Shown: piece by piece, positions 21,566 to 33,196 of the stretch
Numbering within the stretch: the stretch's first letter is position 1
Layout: every line of letters starts with the position of its first letter
NCBI GenBank assembly: GCA_949361645.1
Contig: OX442434.1
Span: forward strand, 7,045,444 to 7,109,443
Length of the DNA stretch: 64,000 nt
Reading direction: 5' to 3'
From: Spongilla lacustris
Taxonomy: Eukaryota > Porifera > Demospongiae > Spongillida > Spongillidae
Position numbers and translations under genes: made by a program
Notes under the pieces: generated by a model
Told to the model about the DNA's origin: nothing
The model's input: only the letters and a program-made list of their open reading frames with translations
Database searches by the model: none

Positions 21566-22248
21566 ATAGAATTAAATCAGCAATGCATGCAATAGATTTG
21601 AAATGCTTATGATAAGCATAGTTGAGCAATGTATTGGGATTGAATTGCTTATAAAAAGCATAGTTGTGCAAACCAATAGAATCAGCAAACTATTGGAATT
21701 AAAATTTCTTATGATAATCATACTTGTGCAATGCAATAGAATAAAACCAATATTGGATTGCATTGCTTATGATAAGTAAAGTATAGTTGTGCAATGCATT
21801 GAGATTGCATTGCTTATGATAAGCATAGTTGTGCAATCCAATAGAATTAAATCAGCAGAGCATTGGAATTAAATTGCTTATGATAATCATACTTGTGCAA
21901 TGCATTGGGATTGCATTGTTATAATACATTGGAATTAAATTGCTTACGTTAAGCATAGTTGTGCCATGCAACAGAATGAAATAATTAATGTATTGGATTG
22001 CATTGCTTATTAAAACAAAGTTGTGCAATGCATTGGGATTGCACTGCTTATAACCATAGTTGTGCAATGCATTGGGATTGCAATGCTTATGATAAGCATA
22101 GTTGTGCAATGCATTGGAGTGAAATTGCTTATGATAAAAATAGTTGTGCAATGCAATAGATTATTATGGATTGCATTGCTTATGATAAGCAAAGTTATGC
22201 AATGCATTGGGATTGCATTGCTTATGATAAGCAATGCCCTGAGGGCAT
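21566..22248. repeat. ~43-bp satellite, array B
   Basis: About sixteen diverged units of the same family as 12651-12866. The array runs directly into the first recognisable exon of the Ig/FN3 receptor. Confidence 0.93.
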
Positions 22249-23946
22249 CCCAGTCGACTACATCTCCCAACATCAGCTGTTACTTCTCTCCATTGGTGGT
22301 GTCCGATGGAGGGAACTACACATGCAATGGAACTGTTTTTGTCATGGAGGACAATAGCACACACCCAATTAATTCAGTCATGACCACCATTACTGTGGAA
22401 AGTGAGTCTCCACTTGTTGCATTGGTTGCTATTTGTAAATGTATTGAAGCTAATCTTCTCAATAGTTCCTTTTGCTCCTGTACCCGAAATATATCCTGTT
22501 GCTAAGTTAACCTATGCTGGCTCAAGGCTCCTTCTCAACTGCACATGCACAGTGGTGGATGCCCTACCCAACCAAACAATGGTGGACATGTTGTGGTATA
22601 AAGATAGCAACCTTCTTCTAAACAACACCTACCTCCTTGTTGGTCCCACAACCCCTGTGTCTCCTACCTCCTATGTAAAGAGGTTGTGGTTCACTCCTGC
22701 AATGGAACAGGACAGTGGAGTGTATTTGTGCAATGTGACCATTAGACCAATGGTTCCCTCCATGTATGTGCACAGCCAGGTACAGTCTACCTCCTACAGG
22801 CTATCAGTTATAGGTATGGTGGTGTATCATTCTGTGAGCATGGAATGGGGGTGATTTGTACCTGGTCTGATAGTTCCAATGGTTGGAGTCTCCTTGGAAT
22901 CACCGTCACATCGAGCTCTGACCATGCATCCCTACAATGTGCTACACCTGATGTGCAGTGCTACTGTAGTTGGGGTAGTTGTCTATCCCTTTATCTTCTC
23001 CTGGAATCTGGTGGTCAACAAAAGTGCTCCTGTGGCTGTGGCGGATGGAATCAACACAACTGACTCCATTCCTCCAGTGGGACTGAGTTCAGTGCAGGTG
23101 ACTCTAACTAGCCCAGGGGTGTATGTCTACAACTGCTCTGTGACCATCAGTGAGGCTTCGGCATCAGGAAGCAGTCAGACTACCATTACTGTGAGTGGTA
23201 AGCACACTCCTTTGTCCTGACCTGTTACATGTATATGCCTATCTGAATAAAGGGCCATCTCTTCCACTGAGCCCCACGAACCTACAGGCACTTGAGGTGA
23301 ACACCTCCTCAGTATTGGTGACCTGGACCGTGACAAAGGTGGCATTTACACCGGAAGTGTACAGCATTCGATTCTGGTCACCTCCCAGTACTGGGTACAC
23401 CACCAGTGATAAGGTCAATGGAACATCTGACATTGGTGTGGAAGATATGCAATACACCATCCTGCTGACTGGCCTCACAGCAAATCTGCATTATGTCTTC
23501 CAAGTGGAAGCCAAAAACACAGTTGGATCAACTCTGAGTGCGACAATTATGAGCAGTAGGCAGTGTACCTTTGCTTGCATGCAGGCTATAATATTCTCTC
23601 CCATTCTCTCCCAAGCATTTGCAAAAAGTGGTGGGCCAGAGTCGACATCCATTGCAGTAGTCATAATCTCCACTATCTCTCCTTCCCTAATATTGGCTAT
23701 CATTGTCTTAATAATAGTCATAGCAATCGTCCGATACAGATGGTAAGCACTTCTTCACTACACCTATACCTGAGAAGATTAAAACTCTCTTTTTTACTCT
23801 GCAGTGCAATAACTCAGGTTACTGTTTCTTTAAGAGAAGACGTTGATATGAAAGACAGTGAGCTTGACATGGGCCAAAAGTTTATAATGACTGAGAATGA
23901 AAGTTATGAAGACATTATACTAAAAAGAAACATTGTGTATCAGTAA
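22249..23946 (+). CDS. Ig/fibronectin-III transmembrane receptor, 3' part
   Basis: Exons: about 22249-22401, 22466-22813, 22874-23197, 23253-23555, 23616-23742 and 23805-23946; introns are 55-64 nt, GT-AG. Exon 1 holds only the second half of an Ig domain (SDGGNYTC). Exons 2 and 3 each hold an Ig domain (Cys in LLLNCTC, Trp in MLWYKD, then DSGVYLC; Cys in HLMC, Trp in FSWN, then GVYVYNC). Exon 4 is one FN3 domain (VLVTW to YVFQVEAKN). Exon 5 carries the single transmembrane helix (SLILAIIVLIIVIAIV) and a basic stop-transfer. Exon 6 is a ~47-residue tail with ESYEDIIL and a C-terminal VYQ. Ectodomain introns are all phase 1, the usual symmetry for shuffled extracellular modules. It is a type I cell-surface adhesion or immune-type receptor. 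The signal peptide and N-terminal domains are missing: the gene runs back into satellite, so it is 5' truncated or has a satellite-filled intron. Confidence 0.85.
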
Positions 23947-24350
23947 ATAGTTCTAAGAATTACCATCATCTCTATTGCTAAGTCTCTATCATCATTTTTG
24001 GATGTCCAACTTCAAGGGGCATGTAACTACTGCATCAAGCTAAGTTGTATGCAAACATCAAAAATAATATGATAAAAAAATAACAATCTCCTGTTTACTG
24101 AGATCACTCCAATGCAAGGTGGTGTGAAGGCAGTTGCATTACATTAGAGCTCAGTGAATATTGGCTCACGCTTTGAAGTCACTGGAATCTCATAAGGGAA
24201 AGGGCTGTGGGTTAGAAATAGTATCATTGAAAAGAAACACAAAATCCCCCTATCCAACCACATACCAATTGTATTTTCTGATGGTGCATGTTTCAGTCCT
24301 GATAATAAAAGCATTAGAATGCAAATTGTGCGAGGATGAGTGCATTTTAC
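23947..24350. other. 3' flank of receptor, no gene
   Basis: AT-rich with no recognisable coding content; probably 3' UTR and intergenic. No canonical AATAAA close to the stop. Confidence 0.4.
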
Positions 24351-24417
24351 CTTCTGTAGAAGAGCATTGCAACCAGGCCAGCAATGAGTCCTGTCATAAC
24401 AAAAAGACCAAGAGGAA
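24351..24417 (-). pseudogene. Truncated transmembrane exon
   Basis: The minus strand reads VPLGLFVMTGLIAGLVAMLF then YRR up to a donor GTAAAA at 24345-24350: a hydrophobic helix with a basic stop-transfer. The 5' side is cut exactly where the 635-bp direct repeat begins, so the exon has lost its upstream partner. Confidence 0.5.
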
Positions 24418-25047
24418 CTAGTCTCGTACCCAGAGACCCATGTTTTTATTAACTATCACAGCAGTACGATGCACCAATAGTACTGCAGATAAACAAACCT
24501 AATCACAGGGCTTATTCTTAATCTATAAACAAATGCCATCACTGCTAAATCCTTTAAAATAACATGTAAACACTTTTTTAAATGTCTGCTACAACATTGC
24601 AGGGTTAGGGTAGCTATGTGTTCATTAATGAATGCTTCGTTAGTAGCACTACATACACTGGCTCGGATTAGTTTCCAAAACAAAAAATTCTTGTCTTAGT
24701 ACACTCCCTCCCTAAGCCCTAGATAGTTTAATCCTCAACGGATTCCTAAACCATGCATGGATCTAGGATAAACATTGCTACATTAAGAGACAAAAAATAT
24801 ACCTTGCTCTTCGGATGAATCTTTATCTGACATCGCACTTGATCTACATGTAAAAGATAAATAGTGCAATCATAAAACATTGGAGATAAAGTGCTCACAA
24901 TAGGTCCACACCTATTGTATGTGGTTCTAAATAAAGCCTCATGGAGCCTCCCTCACCTTTGCCTTTGGTATCACAAGCTGAATGTTCCAAAACCAGGGAC
25001 AGAATATACCAGTGGCACTAGTGGGAAAAGCACAGCAACCTCTCGTG
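24418..25047. repeat. ~635-bp direct repeat, copy 2
   Basis: Partner of 17934-18567. It includes the duplicated first-exon-like segment at 24803-24833 (MSDKDSSEEQ, minus strand), here with no downstream exons. Confidence 0.93.
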
Positions 25048-25734
25048 ACCTAACTTTTGTATTGATTCGTTTACTGGAAGCAAAGTTGCAAACCGTTTGA
25101 GCTACGAAGCGCTTACGCATGCGCGGCGGACTCGAGAGATAATGCACGAGAGGTACTCACATGAATAATTACGACGTTCACGTGATACACTGCCACAGCA
25201 CAGCCCCACCCTCCACAACTTTTCTTCTCTTCAACATCGTTGCGCGCACTTTTCATTTGTTTATGCAAATAATCATCGTAACCACCATGTACCAATGCAG
25301 ATGCAGGAGCAAATACTGTAGAATCCAAAGTCAAGCCACGGCTACCAAGTCAATGCTTTAGAAAAACAAGCAAACAATAACCCGTCTCTTTCATGGAACG
25401 CTAATCATGCCATACCACGCCATCTGTAATAGCAGTTAGCGAGCTGCACGGATTTTAATAACAAACCGTACTGCGCACAAAGGCAGTCAACTTAAGCATC
25501 AAGGCAGCTTAGTACAGCACTGCAGCTACATTAGTGCATGTAGCCACGTAGAGCAGAACGTGCTTCATCAAAGGTACGCACATTAAAAAATGAATAAATG
25601 TAACATTCCTCACGCGGCGGGCGTCAGTAGCGCGCAGCTTAATAGACCACTTAAGGGCGAACGTAAACAAACATGGTGCAGTGTTGTATAAATTTGGTGT
25701 GAGCTGTTCCATATAGTCTCACAGTAAATCTGCA

Positions 25735-26773
25735 CCTGTGCCACGTAGCGACCCTACACCACGCGTGGATCTGGAACACTGTACCAAATGCCGGGGGGAC
25801 TATGGAGATGGATGTCATTCTTGAGCACGCATAGTCAACCTGTGAGTAGTTTCATATACCCAAAGGGTAGGAGTGTACATGTGCCAACATATGGAACCCA
25901 ACACCACGTGCGGATCCTGAACACTGGACCAGCTGGGGGTGTGACCACGGCTAATAAGTAGGCCTATTCAAGAGCTTGGAGACGGATGCCATTCTTGTGA
26001 GTTACAAAGCACATCCAGTCAACCTGTGAGTAGTTTCATATACCCACAGGGTAGGAGTGTACATGTGCCAACTGGGAACCCAACACCACGCGCGGATCCT
26101 GGACCAGCTGGGGGTGTGAACACAGCTGCATGTAATACATGTAAGTATTTAAGAGCTTGGAGATGGATGCCATTTGTGTGCGTTACAAAGCACATCCGTC
26201 AACCTCTGAGTAGTTTCATATACCCACAGGGTAGGGGTGTACATGTGCCAACTGGGAACCCAACACCACACGCGGATCCTGGACCAGCTGGGGGTGTGAA
26301 CACAGCTGCATGTAATACATGTAAGTATTTAAGAGCTTGGAGATGGATGCCATTTGTGTGCGTTACAAAGCACATCCAGTCAACCTCTGAGTAGTTTCAT
26401 ATACCCACAGGGTAGGGGTGTACATGTGCCAACTGGGAACCCAACACCACGCGCGGATCCTGGACCAGCTGGGGGTGTGAACACAGCTGCATGTGATACA
26501 TGTAGGTATTTAATACATTGCAGATGGATACCATAATTGTGAGTTACAAAGCACATCCAGTCAACCTCTGAGTAGTTTCATATACCCACAGGGTAGGAGT
26601 GTACATGTGCCAAATGGGAACCCAACACCACGCGCAGATCCTGGACCAGCTGGGGGTGTGTCCATGGCTAATAAGTATTCAAGAGCTTGGAGATGCATGC
26701 CATTCTTGTGAGTTACAAAGCACATCCAGTCAACCTGTGAGTAGTTTCATATACCCACAGGGTAGGAGTGTAC
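25735..26773. repeat. ~175-bp tandem repeat array, right arm
   Basis: Inverted counterpart of 10071-11110, with the same number and order of units. Confidence 0.93.
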
Positions 26774-27152
26774 AGCACAAGGGGAGTGTCACTAGTGCGC
26801 ACAAGGGGAGTGTCTATGGTGCGCACAAGGGGAGTGTCACTAGTGCGCACAAGGGGAGTGTCTATGGTGCGCACAAGGGGAGTGTCTATGGTGCGCACAA
26901 GGGGAGTGTCTCTGGTGCGCACAAGGGGAGTGTCTATGGTGTGCACAAGGGGAGTGTCTCTGGTGCGCACAAGGGGCGTGTCACTAGTGCGCACAAAGGG
27001 AGTGTGTATGGTGCGCACAAGGGGAGTGTCACTAGTGCGCACAAGTGGAGTGTCACTAGTGCGCACAAGGGGAGTGTGTATGGTGCGCACAAGGGGAGTG
27101 TCTATGGTGCGCACAAGGGGAGTGTCACTAGTGCGCACAAGGGGAGTGTCTA
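26774..27152. repeat. 24-bp minisatellite, right arm block 3
   Basis: Counterpart of 9715-10070 with one extra unit. Confidence 0.95.
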
Positions 27153-27508
27153 TAAACATTTAATGGACAGGTGCTAAGGCCATTATGCATGCATGTGGCA
27201 TAAGCATATTTATAAGACATGTACAGTAAAATTTGGGTAATGTGGTCACCTTGATCCACATGCTATGGGGCACTGAGCTGATCCTGGGTGATCTGATCCC
27301 CAAGTGTAATGGTAGGAGGGGTGGATGTGGTGGTTGTAATGTTTACATGTATATGTAGGTAGAGGTAGGGGAACAGATGTTCTCCTCCCTCCCTCTTATC
27401 TATTCCCCTCATTTCTTTCTGTTCCCCTCCCTCCCTTTATCTGCGCCCCTCCCATTCTCCTCTCCTCATCCTCTGCCCCTCCCATGCTCCCTCAGCTGCA
27501 GTAGGCAG

Positions 27509-27585
27509 GTACCCCTATTGCTGCCCATCAGGAGTATCGTGTCAAGGTCACTGCACACCTCTCCTCAATGATCAACAAAGAGACG
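27509..27585 (+). CDS. Orphan 77-nt exon, right arm copy 1
   Basis: Same as 9284-9360: acceptor GGCAG, frame TPIAAHQEYRVKVTAHLSSM, donor GTAGGT. Encoded residues are identical to the left copy. Confidence 0.45.
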
Positions 27586-27600
27586 GTAGGTCACATGCTG

Positions 27601-28278
27601 TGTCTCTGGTGCGCACAAGGGGAGTGTCATTGGTGCGCACAAGGGGAGTGTCACTAGTGTGCACAAGGGGAGTGTCTCTGGTGTGCACAAGGGGAGTGTC
27701 ACTAGTGCGCACAAGGGGAGTGTCACTGGTGCGCACAAGGGGAGTGTCATTGGTGCGCCCAAGGGGAGTGTCATTGGTGCGCACAAGGGGAGTGTCATTC
27801 GTGCGCACAAGGGGAGTGTCAATGGTACGCACAAGGGCAGTGTCACTAGTGCGCACAAGGGGAGTGTCTATGGTGTGCACAAGGGGAGTGTCTATGGTGC
27901 GCACAAGGGGAGTGTCTATGGTGCGCACAAGGGGAGTGTCACTATTGCGCACAAGGGGAGTGTCTATGGTGCGCACAAGGGGAGTGTCTATGGTGCGCAC
28001 AAGGGGAGTGTCTATGGTGCGCACAAGGGGAGTGTCACTAGTGCGCACAAGGGGAGTGTCTATGGTGTGCACAAGGGGAGTGTCTCTGGTGCGCACAAGG
28101 GGCGTGTCACTAGTGCGCACAAAGGGAGTGTGTATGGTGCGCACAAGGGGAGTGTCACTAGTGCGCACAAGTGGAGTGTCACTAGTGCGCACAAGGGGAG
28201 TGTGTATGGTGCGCACAAGGGGAGTGTCTATGGTGCGCACAAGGGGAGTGTCACTAGTGCGCACAAGGGGAGTGTCTA
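27601..28278. repeat. 24-bp minisatellite within duplication
   Basis: About 28 units, hybrid in order between blocks 2 and 3, marking an unequal exchange between them. Confidence 0.95.
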
Positions 28279-28634
28279 TAAACATTTAATGGACAGGTGC
28301 TAAGGCCATTATGCATGCATGTGGCATAAGCATATTTATAAGACATGTACAGTAAAATTTGGGTAATGTGGTCACCTTGATCCACATGCTATGGGGCACT
28401 GAGCTGATCCTGGGTGATCTGATCCCCAAGTGTAATGGTAGGAGGGGTGGATGTGGTGGTTGTAATGTTTACATGTATATGTAGGTAGAGGTAGGGGAAC
28501 AGATGTTCTCCTCCCTCCCTCTTATCTATTCCCCTCATTTCTTTCTGTTCCCCTCCCTCCCTTTATCTGCGCCCCTCCCATTCTCCTCTCCTCATCCTCT
28601 GCCCCTCCCATGCTCCCTCAGCTGCAGTAGGCAG

Positions 28635-28711
28635 GTACCCCTATTGCTGCCCATCAGGAGTATCGTGTCAAGGTCACTGCACACCTCTCCTCAATGATCA
28701 ACAAAGAGACG
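28635..28711 (+). CDS. Orphan 77-nt exon, right arm copy 2
   Basis: Second tandem copy, 1126 bp downstream of the first, with identical splice signals and sequence. Confidence 0.45.
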
Positions 28712-28726
28712 GTAGGTCACATGCTG

Positions 28727-31700
28727 TGTCTCTGGTGCGCACAAGGGGAGTGTCATTGGTGCGCACAAGGGGAGTGTCACTAGTGTGCACAAGGGGAGTG
28801 TCTCTGGTGTGCACAAGGGGAGTGTCACTAGTGCGCACAAGGGGAGTGTCACTGGTGCGCACAAGGGGAGTGTCATTGGTGCGCCCAAGGGGAGTGTCAT
28901 TGGTGCGCACAAGGGGAGTGTCATTCGTGCGCACAAGGGGAGTGTCAATGGTACGCACAAGGGCAGTGTCACTAGTGCGCACAAGGGGAGTGTCTATGGT
29001 GTGCACAAGGGGAGTGTCTATGGTGCGCACAAGGGGAGTGTCTATGGTGCGCACAAGGGGAGTGTCACTATTGCGCACAAGGGGAGTGTCTATGGTGCGC
29101 ACAAGGGGAGTGTCTATGGTGCGCACAAGGGGAGTGTCTATGGTGCGCACAAGGGGAGTGTCACTAGTGCGCACAAGGGGAGTGTCTATGGTGTGCATAA
29201 GGGGAGTGTGTATGGTGCGCACAAGGGGAGTGTCTATGGTGCGCACAAGGGGAGTGTCACTAGTGCGCACAAGGGGAGTGTCTATGGTGTGCACAAAGGG
29301 AGTGTCTCTGGTGCGCACAAGGGGAGTGTCACTAGTGTGCACAAGGGGAGTGTCACTATTGCGCACAAGGGGAGTGTCTATGGTGCGCACAAGGGGAGTG
29401 TGTATGGTGCGCACAAGGGGAGTGTCTATGGTGCGCACAAGGGGAGTGTCACTAGTGCGCACAAGGGGAGTGTCTATGGTGTGCACAAAGGGAGTGTCTC
29501 TGGTGCGCACAAGGGGAGTGTCACTAGTGTGCACAAGGGGAGTGTCACTAGTGCGCACAAGGGGCGTGTCACTAGTGCGCACAAAGGGAGTGTGTATGGT
29601 GCGCACAAGGGGAGTGTGTATGGTGCGCACAAGGGGAGTGTCACTAGTGCGCACAAGGGGAGTGTGTATGGTGCGCACAAGGGGAGTGTCTATGGTGCGC
29701 ACAAGGGGAGTGTCACTAGTGCGCACAAGGGGAGTGTCTATGGTGCGCACAAGGGGAGTGTCACTAGTGCGCACAAGGGGAGTGTCTATGGTGTGCACAA
29801 GGGGAGTGTCTCTGGTGCGCACAAGGGGCGTGTCACTAGTGTGCACGGAGTGTCTATGGTGCGCACAAGGGGAGTGTCACTAGTGCGCATAAGGGGAGTG
29901 TATATGGTGTGCACAAGGGGAGTGTCTATGGTGCGCACAAGGGGAGTGTCACTAGTGCGCACAAGGGGAGTGTCTATGGTGTGCACAAGGGGAGTGTCAC
30001 TATTGCGCACAAGGGGAGTGTCTATGGTGTGCACAAAGGGAGTGTCTCTGGTGCGCACAAGGGGAGTGTCTATGGTGCGCACAAGGGGAGTGTCACTAGT
30101 GCGCACAAGGGGAGTGTCTATGGTGCGCACAAGGGGAGTGTCACTAGTGCGCACAAGGGGAGTGTATATGGTGTGCACAAGGGGAGTGTCTCTGGTGCGC
30201 ACAAGGGGCGTGTCACTAGTGCGCACAAGGGGAGTGTCTATGGTGCGCACAAGGGGAGTGTCACTAGTGCGCACAAGGGGAGTGTCACTAGTGCGCACAA
30301 AGGGAGTGCCTATAGTGCGCACAAGGGGCGTGTCACTAGTGCGCACAAGGGGAGTGTCACTAGTGTGCACAAGGGGAGTGTCACTAGTGTGGAGTGTCAC
30401 TAGTGCGCACAAAGGGAGTGTCACTAATGCGCACAAGGGGAGTGTCACTAGTGCGCACAAGTGGAGTGTCACTATTGCGCACAAGGGGAGTGTCATTGGT
30501 GTGCACAAGGGGAGTGTCATTGGTGTGCACAAGGGGAGTATCACTAGTGTGCACAAGGGGAGTGTCACTAGTGCGCACAAGGGGAGTGTCACTAGTGCGC
30601 ACAAGAGGAGTGTCACTAGTGCATGTCTCTGGTGCGCACAAGGGGAGTGTCACTATTGCGCACAAGGGGAGTGTCACTAGTGCGCACAAGGGGAGTGTCA
30701 CTAGTGCGCACAAAGGGAGTGTCATTGGTGCGCACAAGGGGAGTGTCTATGGTGCGCACAAGGGGAGTGTCTCTGGTGCGCACAAGGGGAGTGTCTATGG
30801 TGTGCACAAGGGGAGTGTGTATGGTGCGCACAAGGGGAGTGTCACTAGTGCGCACAAGGGGAGTGTCTATGGTGCGCACAAGGGGAGTGTCACTAGTGCG
30901 CACAAGGGGAGTGTCTATGGTGCGCACAAGGGGAGTGTCTCTGGTGCGCACAAGGGGAGTGTCTATGGTGTGCACAAGGGGAGTGTCTCTGGTGCGCACA
31001 AGGGGCATGTCACTAGTGCGCACAAAGGGAGTGTGTATGGTGCGCACAAGGAGAGGTCACTAGTGCGCACAAGTGGAGTGTCTCTGGTGCGCACAAGGGG
31101 AGTTTCACTATTGCGCACAAGGGGAGTGTCTATGGTGCGCACAAGGGGAGTGTCTATGGTGTGCACAAGGTGAGTGTCACTAGTGCGCACAAGGGGAGTG
31201 TCTATGGTGTGCACAAAGGGAGTGTCTGGTGCGCACAAGGGGAGTGTCATTGGTGCGCCCAAGGGGAGTGTCATTGGTGCGCACAAGGGGAGTGTCATTC
31301 GTGCGCACAAGGGGAGTGTCAATGGTACGCACAAGGGCAGTGTCACTAGTGCGCACAAGGGGAGTGTCATTCGTGCGCACAAGGGGAGTGTCAATGGTAC
31401 GCACAAGGGCAGTGTCACTAGTGCGCACAAGGGGAGTGTCTATGGTGCGCACAAGGGGAGTGTCTATGGTCCGCACAAGGGGAGTGTCTATGGTGCGCAC
31501 AAGGGGAGTGTCTATGGTGCGCACAAGGGGAGTGTCTATGGTGCGCACAAGGGGAGTGTCACTAGTGCGCACAAGGGGAGTGTCTATGGTGTGCACAAGG
31601 GGAGTGTGTATGGTGCGCACAAGGGGAGTGTCTATGGTGCGCACAAGGGGAGTGTCACTAGTGCGCACAAGGGGAGTGTCTATGGTGTGCACAAAGGGAG

Positions 31701-31980
31701 TGTCTCTGTTGCGCACAAGGGGAGTGTCACTAGTGTGCACAAGGGGAGTGTCACTAGTGCGCACAAGGGGCGTGTCACTAGTGCGCACAAGGGGAGTGTC
31801 TATGGTGTGCACAAAGGGAGTGTCTCTGGTGCGCACAAGGGGAGTGTCTATGGTGCGCACAAGGGGAGTGTCACTAGTGCGCACAAGGGGAGTGTCTATG
31901 GTGCGCACAAGGGGAGTGTATATGGTGTGCACAAGGGGAGTGTCTCTGGTGCGCACAAGGGGCGTGTCACTAGTGCGCAC
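28727..31980. repeat. 24-bp minisatellite, right arm blocks 2+1 (~3.25 kb)
   Basis: Uninterrupted counterpart of left blocks 2 and 1, without the transposon. A few truncated units occur near 29847, 30390 and 30620. Long open frames are artefacts. Confidence 0.97.
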
Positions 31981-32329
31981 TGTATGGAGCCATTCAGGAG
32001 TTTGAACTGCTTTGTTCTATGTATGAACTTTAGGTTAATTAAGTCATGTATTTAGTGTTACTGCATGTATCGGGAATTAAAATAAGAGATCTGCCAGTAA
32101 GTAACTAATCACCACCTCATACCATACCTCATCACCGGTAGGAGTGGTGATAAGATACATGTGTATTTTTAATTCTTGGTTATGTTGTTTTAATGATCAT
32201 TACGTTGCTCACAAGTGCATGCACACACATCCTCCTGCAGTGTTGTTTGTGGAGGGAGGGAGAGGGGGTTATGGGGGAGTACATGTAGGTGTGACATTCA
32301 TAAAGGCTTCCCTGGTTCTGCCCCCCCAG

Positions 32330-32465
32330 CGATGGCATAGGTCGCACGGGGACCTTCTGTGCTGCCTACTCCATGATGGACAGGGTTAAGGTGGAGCAGG
32401 TGGTGGATGCCTTCCAGACCATTAAGTCCATGAGGATACAGAGAGCTGGCCTGTTGGACTCATTG
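32330..32465 (+). pseudogene. Receptor-type PTP D2 catalytic exon, right-arm copy
   Basis: Acceptor CCCCCCCAG and donor GTACGT bound the same 136-nt exon as 2838-2973, with identical residues (DGIGRTGTF, VDAFQTIKSMRIQR). Upstream on this strand lie only minisatellite and the orphan exon; transmembrane, D1 and flanking D2 exons are absent. Downstream the arm ends in telomere repeats 0.7 kb later, so no complete gene can exist here. Confidence 0.75.
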
Positions 32466-32861
32466 GTACGTTAAGTGTACTGCTCCCTTCCATCTCCACC
32501 CCTCCCCTCCCCACAGGCACAATACATATTCCTTCATTCTGCGCTGCTGGAATTTTTGAGCACATTTGATGCCTATCAGAACTTTAAGTGATTGCTAAGT
32601 ACTCCTCTTCTTCCATCTTCTGATTGGATGGAGGTCCTTATAATTCGCAGCTGATTAACATTTGAATACACATTGTTTAACTCCTATGTTTTCGCACCTC
32701 ATTATTCATTTGCGAAGCAATTAGTGCATTGCTGCAACTTCATAAGGGTAATATGTGTGCAGTGCAAGCCAAGGGTACGGTAGGCGTGGGTATAGTGCCA
32801 AGGATAGGGGTGGGTACAGTGCCAAGGGTAGGGATGGGTACTGTGTCAAGGATAGGGGTGG

Positions 32862-33075
32862 TGTATAGATAGCAATTGAGTAAAAAGTAAGGAAACAAGG
32901 AATTACGGATATTATGCATTCATTAAATTATAAATATTACATACCTACATTTAGCAGACTTTCAGGCAGGTAGATTTGCTAAATAATGTAGGTCTGTAAT
33001 ATTTATAATTTAATGAATGCATAATATCCGTAATTCCTTGTTTCCTTACTTTTTTACTCAATTGCTATCTATACA
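32862..33075. mobile_element. 214-bp hairpin element, right copy
   Basis: Inverted twin of 2228-2441, same length. Confidence 0.75.
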
Positions 33076-33160
33076 AATCCTACATCACCAATTTTATTTT
33101 AATTAAATTTTTATATCTTGTTTCACTCCTTTTTTTTCCCCGGCGGGTTCCGACATGTAC

Positions 33161-33196
33161 TTAGGGTTAGGGTTAGGGTTAGGGTTAGGGTTAGGG
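33161..33196 (+). repeat. Interstitial telomere repeat, (TTAGGG)6
   Basis: Six perfect repeats directly after the truncated right arm of IR1. Orientation is that of a true right-hand chromosome end. The next base begins the recombinase element (ACCCTGTCTCATCG). Confidence 0.98.

Larger units (their letters stand above)
27163..29414. repeat. 1126-bp tandem duplication in right arm
   Basis: The block holding the unique spacer, the orphan exon and part of the 24-bp array occurs twice with an offset of 1126 bp: spacer starts at about 27163 and 28289, exons at 27509 and 28635. The spacers are essentially identical, so the event is recent. The left arm has only one copy. The second minisatellite boundary is approximate. 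Confidence 0.85.
25134..33160 (-). repeat. Right arm of IR1
   Basis: Reverse complement of 2143-11711 without the hAT element and with a 1126-bp tandem duplication. Ends at GACATGTAC, directly followed by TTAGGG repeats. Confidence 0.93.
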
